Positions 1 through 7,577 of a stretch of 64,000 bases of DNA are shown here, one piece after another. The notes beneath the pieces are model-generated. The model saw only the letters and a list, made by a program, of their open reading frames with translations, was not told the DNA's origin and made no database searches. Origin of the DNA: Micromonospora alfalfae (GTDB lineage Bacteria; Actinomycetota; Actinomycetes; Mycobacteriales; Micromonosporaceae); contig NZ_JAKKFH010000012.1 of NCBI RefSeq assembly GCF_022230925.1, positions 168,045 through 232,044 of the forward strand, in the 5' to 3' direction. Position numbers and translations under genes: made by a program. Position 1 is the first letter of the stretch, and every line of letters starts with the position of its first letter.

Positions 1-105
1 GGCACGACGGGACGCCCGGCAATAGGTCGAGTCGACGGTCATGAATGGCAGCGGGGCGTAGCCGGCCGGTGCGCCTTGTGCCGTGACCCGTCGTAGGGTG
101 GGGGG

Positions 106-945
106 ATGGGCATGCTCTGCGCGGTCAGCTTCAACCGGTACGGGCGGCTCTACTACCTCGACCCGGGCGAGTTGCGCCCGCAGGTGGGCGACCGGGTGCT
201 GGTGCCCACCGATGACGGGCCCGAGGTGGCGGAGTGCGTGTGGGCCGCGCAGTGGGTGACCGAGGAGACCGACGGCTTCCCCCGCCTGGTCGGGCTGGCC
301 GGCGACGACGACCTCCGCCGGGACGAGGCGTTACGTCGGCGCAAGGCCGAGGCGAAGGTGGCAGCGAAACGGCTGATCCGCTCGCACGGCCTGCCGATGA
401 AGGTGGTGGCGGTCGACCATGTGCTCGGCTCCGCCGAGAGCGGCGGTGAGCGCAGCACCGTCTACTTCACCGCCCCGCACCGGGTGGACTTCCGGTCCCT
501 GGTCCGCGACCTGGGCGCGACCCTGCACTGTCGGGTGGAACTGCGCCAGCTCTCCGCCCGCGACTCCGCGCGGGTGCAGGGCGGCATCGGCTCCTGCGGT
601 CGGGACCTGTGCTGCGCCACGTTCCTCACCGACTTCGAGCCGGTGACCATCCGGATGGCGAAGGACCAGGACCTACCGCTCAACCCGCTGCGCATCTCCG
701 GCGCCTGCGGGCGGCTGATGTGCTGCCTCAAGTACGAGCACCCGCTGTACCAGCGCTTTCAGGAGACCGCCCCGGCGGTCGGCAGTCGGGTCTCCACCCC
801 CGAGGGTGACGGCCGGGTCGTCGGCCACAGCGTCCCCCGCGACGCGGTGACCGTCCGCCTGGACGCCGACGGCTCCCGCTGCTCCTGCTCCCGAGCCTCC
901 GTCTGCGCCCCCCGCCAAGCCCACGACCAGCACTACACCCCCTAA
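106..945 (+). CDS. ricT: PSP1-domain protein, RicT/YaaT-like
   Basis: This 279-residue soluble protein belongs to the PSP1 C-terminal family. In Bacillus, RicT joins RicA and RicF in an Fe-S complex that assists RNase Y and developmental phosphorelays; its role in actinomycetes is less clear. Two cysteine clusters that mark the family are visible: GSCGRDLCC around residues 162-170 and GACGRLMCC around 199-207, inside the PSP1 domain (about residues 60-220). The ATG follows a G-rich stretch that can act as a ribosome site. In many bacteria the gene lies next to holB/tmk, which would be off the left edge here. It converges on the metallophosphoesterase across a palindrome. Family call is firm; function in this host is inferred. 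Confidence 0.9.
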   Translation: MGMLCAVSFNRYGRLYYLDPGELRPQVGDRVLVPTDDGPEVAECVWAAQWVTEETDGFPRLVGLAGDDDLRRDEALRRRKAEAKVAAKRLIRSHGLPMKVVAVDHVLGSAESGGERSTVYFTAPHRVDFRSLVRDLGATLHCRVELRQLSARDSARVQGGIGSCGRDLCCATFLTDFEPVTIRMAKDQDLPLNPLRISGACGRLMCCLKYEHPLYQRFQETAPAVGSRVSTPEGDGRVVGHSVPRDAVTVRLDADGSRCSCSRASVCAPRQAHDQHYTP

Positions 946-999
946 CCCCGCCCCGCCGGCCCCTCGGGTCCGCCGGCCCCCCCGGGTCCGCCAGTCCCG

Positions 1000-1062
1000 C
1001 GTTGATCATGAAGTTATTGCCATGCCGGACGGCGTGTCGGCGCAATAACTTCATGATCAACG
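1000..1062. repeat. Intergenic perfect palindrome, copy 1
   Basis: Two perfectly complementary 21-nt arms (1000-1020 and 1042-1062, core GTTGATCATGAAGTTATTG) surround a 21-nt loop. It lies between the convergent ricT and metallophosphoesterase genes. A near-identical palindrome is at 13197-13259. There is no U-tract, so a simple intrinsic terminator is not obvious. C-rich sequence lies on the left and G-rich sequence (about 1065-1097) on the right. Confidence 0.9.
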
Positions 1063-1097
1063 GAGCGGGGTGGGGCGGGGGTGGGGTGGGGTGGGGG

Positions 1098-2852
1098 TTA
1101 GTGCAGGACTGTGGGGGGTTCGGTTAGGTGGGGGGTCAGGGGGCGCTTGGGGATCAGCCAGCTCTGGGTGGGGGACTGGTCGGGGTTCACCTGCCAGTCG
1201 CGGGAGACCCGGTCCACCCCCAGCGGGTAGATGGTCAACGTGCCGTCAGTGTCGATGCGCAGTCGCAGGAACGACTTGGAATCCTCGATGCCCTGGCCGG
1301 CGAAGAGTTCATTGACGTTCACTCCGAAGGAGCCCGCCACCAGCAGGTACGCCGCTACCAGCTGGCTGGCGACCAGACCGATCACCGGGCCGTAGAGCAC
1401 CGCCGCGGCGACCGCCGGCAGTGGCCACGGCCAGTCGTAGAACGGCAGCGCCAACCAGACCCAGGTGCCGGCCGCCCCTAGCGCCACCTGCGCGACGCCG
1501 TGGCCGACGCCGAGGATCCAGTGCCGCGCGTGACGTTTGCCGCTCGCGCTCGGCGGCTTGGCGAACAGGGCCGCCGCGATCACCGTCACGAGCACCATCA
1601 CCACCAGCGGGACGCTGAACAGCCGCTGGTTGGTGCTGTCGGCCCAGTTCGCCGTCGCACCGGCCATGGCAAGCATCAGCAGGGTGTGCAGGGTGCCGAG
1701 CAACGTGGTGAAGCCGGGATTGCGCAACGGCAACCGGGGGAAGATGCCCCAGCCGTAGCGGCGCGACCGCGCGGCGTCCGGGTAACGGGCCACCAGGTCG
1801 TACGGCTGGGCGGAGCTGGCCTTGCGGGTCAGCGTGTCCCGCGGTGGCACCTCGATGCGCTCCGGCAGCTTGTGGGTGGGATAGAGGTACGCGCCGCCCC
1901 CACCGCAGGTGATCAACTGCCGGTCCGGCCCCGAGTAGCGGGCGTAGTGGTGCAGGTCCCCGGAGAGCAACAGTCGGACCCGCGCCCCGGTCGGGTCGAT
2001 GATCGTGCGGATGAAGTAGTCGATCGAGTCGTACGCCGTGGGGTTGTCGGCGGCCTTGACCCAGGTCGGCGCCGGCGCCGCGATGATCACCTTGGACTCC
2101 GGCCCGAGTCGCTTGGCCACCTCGTCGAAGTAGGCCAGCTGCGGGTCGTCCAGGTACGAGCCGGACTGGTCGTCAACGCCGAGCAACCACCAACCGGCCG
2201 GCAACTCCACGGCGAAGTACGACCGGGACTGCCCGGTGCCCCAGCCCGCGAAGTTGCGGTCCCGGGAGCGGACGAACAACCGCAGGAAAGCGGTGAGGCC
2301 GTCGTACCAGTCGTGGTTGCCCGGCACCGCGAAGAGCGTGGGCTTCTCGGCCGGCGTCACCGGCAGGGCAGCCTGGTAGGGACCCTTGCACCGGTCCTCG
2401 TACGCGGCGTAGGCCGCCGACGGGTACACCTGGTCGCCGCCCATCACCAGGGTCTGCGCCCGGGGCAGGCGGTGCCCGTCGACGGTCAGCTCGGGCTGCG
2501 CCAGCAGGTACGCCACCGAGTAGGTGGCGTTGAAGCCGTCACCCAGGTCGGCCACGTAGTCGAGCCACAGCCCGCCGTCCGGCCCAACCTGGCGGAAGAC
2601 GCCGTCGCCGAACGCGTTCTGCAACTCACGCTTGTCGAGGTACGCCCCGAAGAGCACCGCCAGCAGCGTCCGGATGCCGGTGCTGATCAGCAGAAACGGC
2701 GCCAGCCACGGCACCGGCTTGCGCGGCGTGAAGCCCAACTCCAGCGGATCGGTGCTGCGCGGCCGATGGGCGACGCGTTCACCGGCTGGCGCGCGGTCAG
2801 AGCGTTCGGTCGTCTCGTCCTGACGTTCGGGGTGGTCGCGTTCGTCGCTCAC
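1098..2852 (-). CDS. Membrane-anchored calcineurin-like metallophosphoesterase
   Basis: This 584-residue protein has the metallophosphoesterase motifs: DLGDG near residue 103, GGDQVY near 138, GNHDWYDG near 178 and GDLHHY near 298. These supply the di-metal ligands and catalytic His. One hydrophobic segment precedes the domain (about 50-72) and several follow it in the last 200 residues, so the catalytic domain sits in a membrane protein. Substrate is unknown. The frame stays open upstream to 2984, but I prefer the GTG at 2852 because the residues before it are low-complexity and approach the tRNA promoter. It is transcribed away from tRNA-Thr and converges on ricT. Confidence 0.85.
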   Translation of the reverse strand: MSDERDHPERQDETTERSDRAPAGERVAHRPRSTDPLELGFTPRKPVPWLAPFLLISTGIRTLLAVLFGAYLDKRELQNAFGDGVFRQVGPDGGLWLDYVADLGDGFNATYSVAYLLAQPELTVDGHRLPRAQTLVMGGDQVYPSAAYAAYEDRCKGPYQAALPVTPAEKPTLFAVPGNHDWYDGLTAFLRLFVRSRDRNFAGWGTGQSRSYFAVELPAGWWLLGVDDQSGSYLDDPQLAYFDEVAKRLGPESKVIIAAPAPTWVKAADNPTAYDSIDYFIRTIIDPTGARVRLLLSGDLHHYARYSGPDRQLITCGGGGAYLYPTHKLPERIEVPPRDTLTRKASSAQPYDLVARYPDAARSRRYGWGIFPRLPLRNPGFTTLLGTLHTLLMLAMAGATANWADSTNQRLFSVPLVVMVLVTVIAAALFAKPPSASGKRHARHWILGVGHGVAQVALGAAGTWVWLALPFYDWPWPLPAVAAAVLYGPVIGLVASQLVAAYLLVAGSFGVNVNELFAGQGIEDSKSFLRLRIDTDGTLTIYPLGVDRVSRDWQVNPDQSPTQSWLIPKRPLTPHLTEPPTVLH

Positions 2853-2996
2853 CCGCCGCAGCGTAGTCCCGCACCCGATCATCCGCTGTCCGGTAAGCGT
2901 CCAGATGACGGCCGATGTCCGGTTGGTGCTGGCCGGCGCGGCGGGGGTATCCCGTTCGGTCGGTACCGCCGGGGTGCCGTACACTTGCTGATCGTT

Positions 2997-3073
2997 GCCG
3001 CCTTAGCTCAGTCGGCTAGAGCGACGCACTCGTAATGCGTAGGTCGACGGTTCGATTCCGTCAGGCGGCTCCA
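2997..3073 (+). tRNA. tRNA-Thr (anticodon CGT)
   Basis: A full cloverleaf can be folded. Acceptor arms GCCGCCT and AGGCGGC pair, the anticodon stem ACGCA/TGCGT encloses loop CTCGTAA with anticodon CGT (3031-3033, reading ACG), the T-arm contains GGTTCGATTCC, and CCA is encoded at 3071-3073. A hairpin with a T-run follows. The 3' half recurs at 4914-4957, so this gene appears to be an integration target. Confidence 0.97.
3030..3073 (+). other. Left att-type repeat in the tRNA-Thr 3' half
   Basis: The stretch from the anticodon loop to CCA is repeated at 4914-4957 with one mismatch (A3034 against G4918); 3035-3073 matches 4919-4957 exactly over 39 bp. Similarity stops right at CCA. This is the usual form of tyrosine-recombinase att sites in tRNA genes, where the inserted DNA restores the tRNA 3' end. 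Confidence 0.8.
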
Positions 3074-3076
3074 CGG

Positions 3077-3124
3077 AAAGGCCCAGGTCACCGGCTTGAT
3101 CGCCGATCATGACCTGGGCCTTTT
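3077..3124 (+). terminator. Intrinsic terminator of tRNA-Thr
   Basis: A 14-bp stem (AAAGGCCCAGGTCA at 3077-3090 with its complement at 3110-3123) encloses a 19-nt loop and ends in TTTT. It begins four bases after the tRNA CCA end. Confidence 0.85.
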
Positions 3125-3365
3125 GCTTGCCCTCGCTGGGCCGAGCCGTCAAGGGGTCTCCGGTGGAGAGAGTCGGCACGCAATTGTGCGGGGCGCCTAC
3201 GCGGCATTGCCCTTTCGTGGAGTCGACATGCATCGAACGTGCCGCTCGGGGGCGACACGTGGCGACAGCAGGCGAGGTGTTGGCCGAGCTGAGCGGTACG
3301 GGATGACAGTCGACGGCAGCAGACGATGCGCCGCACCCGCGTTCACACCGAAGAGGCCTGAGGGG

Positions 3366-4124
3366 CTAGTTCGGGCCGCTGGGCCGTCGAATGAACTGTC
3401 GATCGCGGGCGCTGACCGAAGCCGTTGGGCCGGCCGCTCGGAGGACGACATCGAGGACCAGGTCCGGGTCCGCTACGTAGGCACCACTTGCCCACGCGGC
3501 ATTTGCCTCGATCACGGCCCAGTAGCCGTCGACCAGTCCTACGTCTACGACGATGGCGGAAGGCAGCGTGTGCCCATATCCGGCGAGGAGGTCGGTGCCG
3601 AAGGCTAGCGCGTCGGTCGACGGAGGGCCGAGGTGCAACCGGCCGTGCGCGGCGTACTGGCTGCCTGCGTAGACCACACCGTCGAGCAGGTGTAGCCGGT
3701 ACTCGGCGGTGAAGTCGACGATGTCGCTGACGAGCACTGGAGCTCGTCGGTCGACAGCATCCGGGCCGGGCAGGCGCGAGCCGTCGGTGTAGATCATCGC
3801 CGGGATGTTCTTGTCGTTGGGCGACTTGATGAACGCCGGCCGACGGAGTTCGTAGGCCTCGCCGATTGGGACCAGGATGATCTCCCGGCGGGTAAATTCA
3901 CGGGGAAGCCCGGTCAGCCAGCCAGGTTCAGCCTCCAAGGGCGCAATCCCGAGCAGCGGTGCGACGACGTCGGCGAAGCTTGGTCCCGCATGAAGGTGAT
4001 CAGCACACAACCCAGCGGGTACCTCGAACGTGGGGAGCTGGACGGTGCCTAGTCCGCGGCGGTGAGCCGCGTCGCGCAAGGTCTGAGCCGAGGCTGTCAG
4101 GCGCGGCGGCAGGACAAGTGTCAC
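3366..4124 (-). CDS. ATP-grasp domain protein (R2K/DUF4343-like)
   Basis: This 252-residue protein resembles the compact ATP-grasp family that NCBI often names 'ATP-grasp domain, R2K clade'. Suggestive segments are RPAFIKSPNDK near residues 95-105 (nucleotide-binding Lys on a beta strand), EYRLHLLDGVVY near 140, and VIEANAAWASGAY near 207, which matches the usual Mg-binding 'E-x-N' end of ATP-grasp domains. The family makes acyl-phosphate intermediates and ligates an amine; the substrate here cannot be told. It lies inside the insert bounded by duplicated tRNA-Thr ends. GTG start; no strong ribosome site. The domain call is likely, the subfamily tentative. Confidence 0.7.
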   Translation of the reverse strand: MTLVLPPRLTASAQTLRDAAHRRGLGTVQLPTFEVPAGLCADHLHAGPSFADVVAPLLGIAPLEAEPGWLTGLPREFTRREIILVPIGEAYELRRPAFIKSPNDKNIPAMIYTDGSRLPGPDAVDRRAPVLVSDIVDFTAEYRLHLLDGVVYAGSQYAAHGRLHLGPPSTDALAFGTDLLAGYGHTLPSAIVVDVGLVDGYWAVIEANAAWASGAYVADPDLVLDVVLRAAGPTASVSARDRQFIRRPSGPN

Positions 4125-4347
4125 GACCGATGATCCTGCCCCAACACACCGCCACCGTTACAGCGGTTATCAGGCGTTCCGTGACGGAACACGGGTGGCT
4201 TTCGACAGCAACGGCGACAGCGACGGGCCGGGACGAGGACAGCCGCCGGCCGCCGGACACGGACAGTCGTCCGAGGTCGGGGATCCGGACGGACTCCGCC
4301 AGACGAAGCGCCTAGAACTTGTAAGCGAGAAGTCGATGACTGGCCGG

Positions 4348-4860
4348 TCAGGCCGCTTGCAGCCGCCGTGCGATGTCGATGAGAGCGGTAAAGGTGTCCC
4401 GGTCTGAGTCGGTCGGAAGTGGAAGCGGCGTGGCGACCTGGTGGTGACGACGGAGGTAGTCCGCTGCGGCGGCGGTTACCCCGCCTGCCCCCCAACCCTG
4501 GGCCTGATCCTCGGTGAAGTACTGCTGTAGGGCTTCAACGGCCCCAGGGCCGTTTAGGACGACGGCTGCTGTCGTGAGCGACGGCGCATCGAGGGAACCC
4601 CGCGATGTGGCTAGGGCCTGGAGGACTGCCGCGCATACGTCAGGACCGCCAACCCTTATGGCGTACCAGGCACCCATGACGCGTGGACGCCAACTGTCCT
4701 GCAGGAGTGCGATCACGTCGGCTGGGGATGCGTCTCCGCTCAGCTCCGCCAGGGCCGGAATCAGGGGAGGCCCGTACCTGAGGGCGTTGGTCCCCATCAT
4801 GTCGAGGTAGAACGGTACGACGTAGCGGTCAATCAGTTCGTCCGTACTCCGTTGATCCAC
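4348..4860 (-). CDS. Small soluble unknown protein in tRNA-bounded insert (DUF6000-like?)
   Basis: This 170-residue, probably alpha-helical soluble protein has motifs RYVVPFYLDMMG near residue 12 and DSWRPRVMGAWYA near 55. I recall this pattern from actinobacterial DUF6000-type proteins, but cannot confirm it by search. It has no signal peptide or membrane segment. The GTG start is preceded by GCGAGG. It is the second gene of the tRNA-Thr insert, on the same strand as the ATP-grasp gene but separated from it by about 220 bp, so co-transcription is possible. Function unknown. Confidence 0.6.
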   Translation of the reverse strand: MDQRSTDELIDRYVVPFYLDMMGTNALRYGPPLIPALAELSGDASPADVIALLQDSWRPRVMGAWYAIRVGGPDVCAAVLQALATSRGSLDAPSLTTAAVVLNGPGAVEALQQYFTEDQAQGWGAGGVTAAAADYLRRHHQVATPLPLPTDSDRDTFTALIDIARRLQAA

Positions 4861-4913
4861 CCTCGCAACATAGCGGCGGGGTTTTGCCAGGTAGGCAGAT
4901 ATAGGCCACTTGA

Positions 4914-4957
4914 TCGTGATGCGTAGGTCGACGGTTCGATTCCGTCAGGCGGCTCCA
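4914..4957 (+). other. Right att-type repeat: partial tRNA-Thr copy
   Basis: This 44-bp stretch copies the tRNA-Thr sequence from the anticodon loop to CCA (39 bp exact at the 3' side). It has no acceptor 5' strand or D-arm, so it is not a functional tRNA. With the copy at 3030-3073 it delimits a 1,884-bp segment. Confidence 0.85.
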
Positions 4958-4962
4958 GACGT

Positions 4963-4998
4963 AAGGCCCAGACCAGCAGGAATGCCGGTCAGGGCCTT
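4963..4998. terminator. Hairpin after the partial tRNA copy
   Basis: AAGGCCC (4963-4969) pairs with GGGCCTT (4992-4998), and the stem continues inward with one mismatch. It mirrors the position of the tRNA-Thr terminator and may be the original downstream terminator displaced by integration. It also lies just past the end of the methyltransferase gene on the minus strand. Confidence 0.6.
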
Positions 4999-5001
4999 CG
5001 C

Positions 5002-5664
5002 TCATCTAGGTAGGCCTGAACCGTCTTCCCGTCGGCCGACGATGATTCCGCCGAGCCGGCTCTCCGCCGAAGTGACGGTGGTCTGCGAGTCGACGGTGAA
5101 CCCGTGCTGACGCAGCCACGCCGCCACCTGGGCTGGCTGTCGACGATGGACGTGCACGTTCATCGGGTGGCCGCCGTACCCCTCTGTCTTGAGCGTCGTC
5201 TCGTCGCCCACGTGGAACCCGAGCAGCAGGGGACCGCCGGGCCGGACCACCCGCCGGAAGTGCGCGAACACGGCGTCGATGTCGTCGTCGGGGATGTGGA
5301 TGAGGGAGTACCAGGCGACCAGGCCGGCCACCGAGCCGTCGGGCAGATCGAGGTCGGTCATCGAGCCGACCTCGAACCTCAGCTCGGGGTGATCACGGCG
5401 GGCCACCTCGATCATCCCGGGCGAGAGGTCGATCCCGAAGGCGTCGACGCCGAGCGTGTGCAGGTGGGCGGTGATGCGACCAGTCCCGCAGCCCACGTCC
5501 GCGACCGGCCCGCCGCCGGCTGCCCGTACGAGATCGGCGAACGACGTCAGCGCGGCTCGTTCGTGCGGTGCCTGGGCCAACAGGTCGCGGACCAGGCGGG
5601 CGTAGCTGACCGCGACAGTGTCGTAGGAGGTGCGGGTCTCCGGCAGCCAGTCGTCTGTGGTCAC
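5002..5664 (-). CDS. Class I SAM-dependent methyltransferase
   Basis: This protein of about 220 residues has the Rossmann-type SAM site: motif I VADVGCGTGR near residue 57, an acidic residue in FGIDLSPGM near 79, and the post-I region SMTDLDLPDGS. A C-terminal stretch that may help select substrate follows. It looks like a small-molecule methyltransferase of the UbiE/Methyltransf_11 or _25 type; the substrate is unknown. The GTG at 5664 is chosen because earlier residues are low-complexity and would overlap the divergent VOC promoter. It sits immediately outside the right boundary of the tRNA-Thr insert. Confidence 0.85.
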   Translation of the reverse strand: MTTDDWLPETRTSYDTVAVSYARLVRDLLAQAPHERAALTSFADLVRAAGGGPVADVGCGTGRITAHLHTLGVDAFGIDLSPGMIEVARRDHPELRFEVGSMTDLDLPDGSVAGLVAWYSLIHIPDDDIDAVFAHFRRVVRPGGPLLLGFHVGDETTLKTEGYGGHPMNVHVHRRQPAQVAAWLRQHGFTVDSQTTVTSAESRLGGIIVGRREDGSGLPR

Positions 5665-5735
5665 CACGCCAACGCTAGTTGAGCGACACACTGATGGCTG
5701 GCCATGCCGAGCCGACACTTTGGAGGCGTCCACCC

Positions 5736-6143
5736 ATGACTTCCGCACCGGTGATCGTGAGTCTGCCGATAGCCGACCGCGCCACCTCCTACCGCTTCTA
5801 CCGCGACGGCCTCGGCCTCGACGCCGTGGGCGAGTTGGCCGACGACGGCATCCCGGAGCCGTTGCAGTTCGTGGTCAACGACGGGCTGCGGCTGATGCTC
5901 ATCCCGGTCGGCGGCTTCGGGTGGGTGATCGGCCGACACGAGGTTGCCCCGAAGGGCCAGAGCGAGTGCCTGCTCAACCTCGGTGTCGCTTCGTCTACCG
6001 ACGCGGACAGGGTCGTCGGCCGGGCCCGCGCGGCCGGCGCCGAGATCATCACCGAGCCGGCGGAGCAACCCTGGGGGTACGCGGGGGTCTTCGCCGACCC
6101 GGACGGTCACCTGTGGATGGTGTCCGCCGATCCGAAGTCCTGA
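5736..6143 (+). CDS. VOC/glyoxalase superfamily protein
   Basis: This 135-residue protein fits a single vicinal-oxygen-chelate module. It opens with a beta strand and helix (VIVSLPIADRATSYRFYRDGLG) and ends with WGYAGVFADPDGHLWMV, the usual metal-ligand and C-terminal strand region. Such proteins act as dimers in glyoxalase, dioxygenase or antibiotic-binding roles; no specific activity can be assigned. The ATG at 5736 has GGAGG at 5722-5726. It is divergent from the methyltransferase. Confidence 0.85.
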   Translation: MTSAPVIVSLPIADRATSYRFYRDGLGLDAVGELADDGIPEPLQFVVNDGLRLMLIPVGGFGWVIGRHEVAPKGQSECLLNLGVASSTDADRVVGRARAAGAEIITEPAEQPWGYAGVFADPDGHLWMVSADPKS

Positions 6144-6174
6144 AAGCGTCGGTGCCGGTGGTTACGGTCCGACG

Positions 6175-6804
6175 GTGACAGTGACCACCGACACCCCTCA
6201 GACGCTTCCCACCCCCGCCGACGAGGCCCGGCTGTGGGCGCTCATCGAGTCGGCCTGGGCGGAGCTGGGCGCCGAACCTCTGGCCCTGCGTCAGGCCCTC
6301 GTCGAGCGCGACCCCACCGATGACGACGGCGACGACGATGACGGGCCGTCCTACGCGATCGACGCCTGGCTTGACGCCTTCCTGGATCGTCTCGGGCAGT
6401 TGACCGTCGAGCTGAGCGGGCAGGAGCTGACCGACCTCGACCGGGTGGTGGAGCGCAAGCTGCACGACATCGATCGGGAGGACATCCACGAGGTGACCGA
6501 CGGGTCGGACGACGGCTTCCTCTACGCCCGAGGTTTCATAGTGGCCCTGGGACGGGCGTACTACGAAGCGGTCCGCGCCAACCCCGCGATGGCGCTGCTC
6601 GACGCCGACTGCGAGGGCATGTGTTATCTCTTCGCGCACCTGCACAACGACAGGTTCGGTTCGTGGCCGGAGACCGGCTCCGGGATATCCCGGGAGTCGT
6701 TCGGCAACCCGGCCGGCTGGTCGGACTGGCGTGGGGACGAGCCGGGTCCCTCGCGCCCGGCCGAGGGGCAGCCGTCTCGGCCGGGCGGCGCAACTCAGGC
6801 GTAG
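6175..6804 (+). CDS. DUF4240 domain protein
   Basis: This 209-residue soluble protein has a DUF4240-type core: DEARLWALIESAWAELG near residues 15-30, then RLGQLTVELSGQEL and FLYARGFIVALGRAYYEAV near 120. An acidic stretch (DDDGDDDDG, around residues 47-55) interrupts the N-terminal part. Function of the family is unknown; members are common in actinomycetes and sometimes lie near toxin or immunity genes. Start is GTG at 6175 (GTG at 6181 also possible). Its last 10 bases overlap the end of the convergent flavin-binding protein gene. Confidence 0.75.
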   Translation: MTVTTDTPQTLPTPADEARLWALIESAWAELGAEPLALRQALVERDPTDDDGDDDDGPSYAIDAWLDAFLDRLGQLTVELSGQELTDLDRVVERKLHDIDREDIHEVTDGSDDGFLYARGFIVALGRAYYEAVRANPAMALLDADCEGMCYLFAHLHNDRFGSWPETGSGISRESFGNPAGWSDWRGDEPGPSRPAEGQPSRPGGATQA

Positions 6805-7412
6805 ATCTTCGTGGCGTACTCCGGGCCGTAGTACCGTTCCAGATCTTCGAGGCTCTCCGGAAGGGCTTCGACCTCCTTGATCAGGCGGGCCCGGGACGGG
6901 AGCACGTCGGGCTGCCAGGTCTCCGGCCGCCACAACGCGGACCGCAGGAACGCCTTCGCGCAGTGGTAGAAGATCTGTTCGATCTCCACCACCACGGCGA
7001 GGACCGGCCGGTGCCCCTTGACGACCATGTCGTCGAACCAGGGGGCGTCACTGACCAGGCGGGCCCGCCCGTTGATCCGCAGCGTGTCGGTCCGCCCGGG
7101 GATGAGGAAGAGCAACCCGACGTGCGGGTTGTCGAGGATGTTGCGGTAGCCGTCGGCCCGCTTGTTGCCGGGCCGCTCGGGCAGCGCGATGGTCGCGTCG
7201 TCCAGCACCAGGGCGAACCCGGCCGGGTCGCCCTTGGGCGAGACGTCGCAGCTGCCGTCCGCGCCGGCGGTGGCCATCAGGCAGAACGGCGAGGCGCCGA
7301 GCCACTCGCGGTCCCGTTCGTGCAGGCGGGTGCGTTCCTTGTTGGCGGCTCGCGCGTGCGGTACGCCGAGCAGCTCGCGCAACTCCTCGTGCGAGGTGAT
7401 CTCCACCGTCAC
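6795..7412 (-). CDS. PPOX-class flavin-binding split-barrel protein
   Basis: This 205-residue protein matches the pyridoxamine-5'-phosphate-oxidase-like split barrel (MSMEG_1061-type). Core features are CLMATAGADGSCDVSPKGDPAGF near residues 44-66 and GLLFLIPGRTDTLRINGRARL near 98-118, strands that shape the FMN/F420 pocket. These proteins are usually FMN- or F420-dependent reductases of unknown substrate and not the vitamin-B6 enzyme, which is separately present at 57244. GTG start with GGAGG at 7419-7423. Confidence 0.8.
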   Translation of the reverse strand: MTVEITSHEELRELLGVPHARAANKERTRLHERDREWLGASPFCLMATAGADGSCDVSPKGDPAGFALVLDDATIALPERPGNKRADGYRNILDNPHVGLLFLIPGRTDTLRINGRARLVSDAPWFDDMVVKGHRPVLAVVVEIEQIFYHCAKAFLRSALWRPETWQPDVLPSRARLIKEVEALPESLEDLERYYGPEYATKIYA

Positions 7413-7577
7413 GTTGATCCTCCCTCAGCCGTTGACCCGGTGGTGGGCACCACCGTCGTCAGCCTAGGCCGCTTGACCAGCGCGAGGTTTGTGCCTGGTT
7501 GCCGGGGGTACGGCCTCACCCGACGCGCTCGCCGCAGGAGACCGTTCCGCAGCACGCCGACCAGTGGAGGCCGGGAG

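Noticed and set aside
1500..3035. 511-codon plus-strand open frame
   Set aside because: It is antisense to the metallophosphoesterase, which has clear catalytic motifs, and its translation is low-complexity Arg/Gly/Val-rich, as expected in GC-rich antisense frames.
3096..3608. 170-codon plus-strand frame inside the tRNA insert
   Set aside because: No ribosome site or recognisable motif, Arg-rich composition, and overlap with the better-supported ATP-grasp gene.
4914..4957. Second tRNA-Thr gene
   Set aside because: Only the 3' half is present; no acceptor 5' strand, D-arm or upstream anticodon stem.
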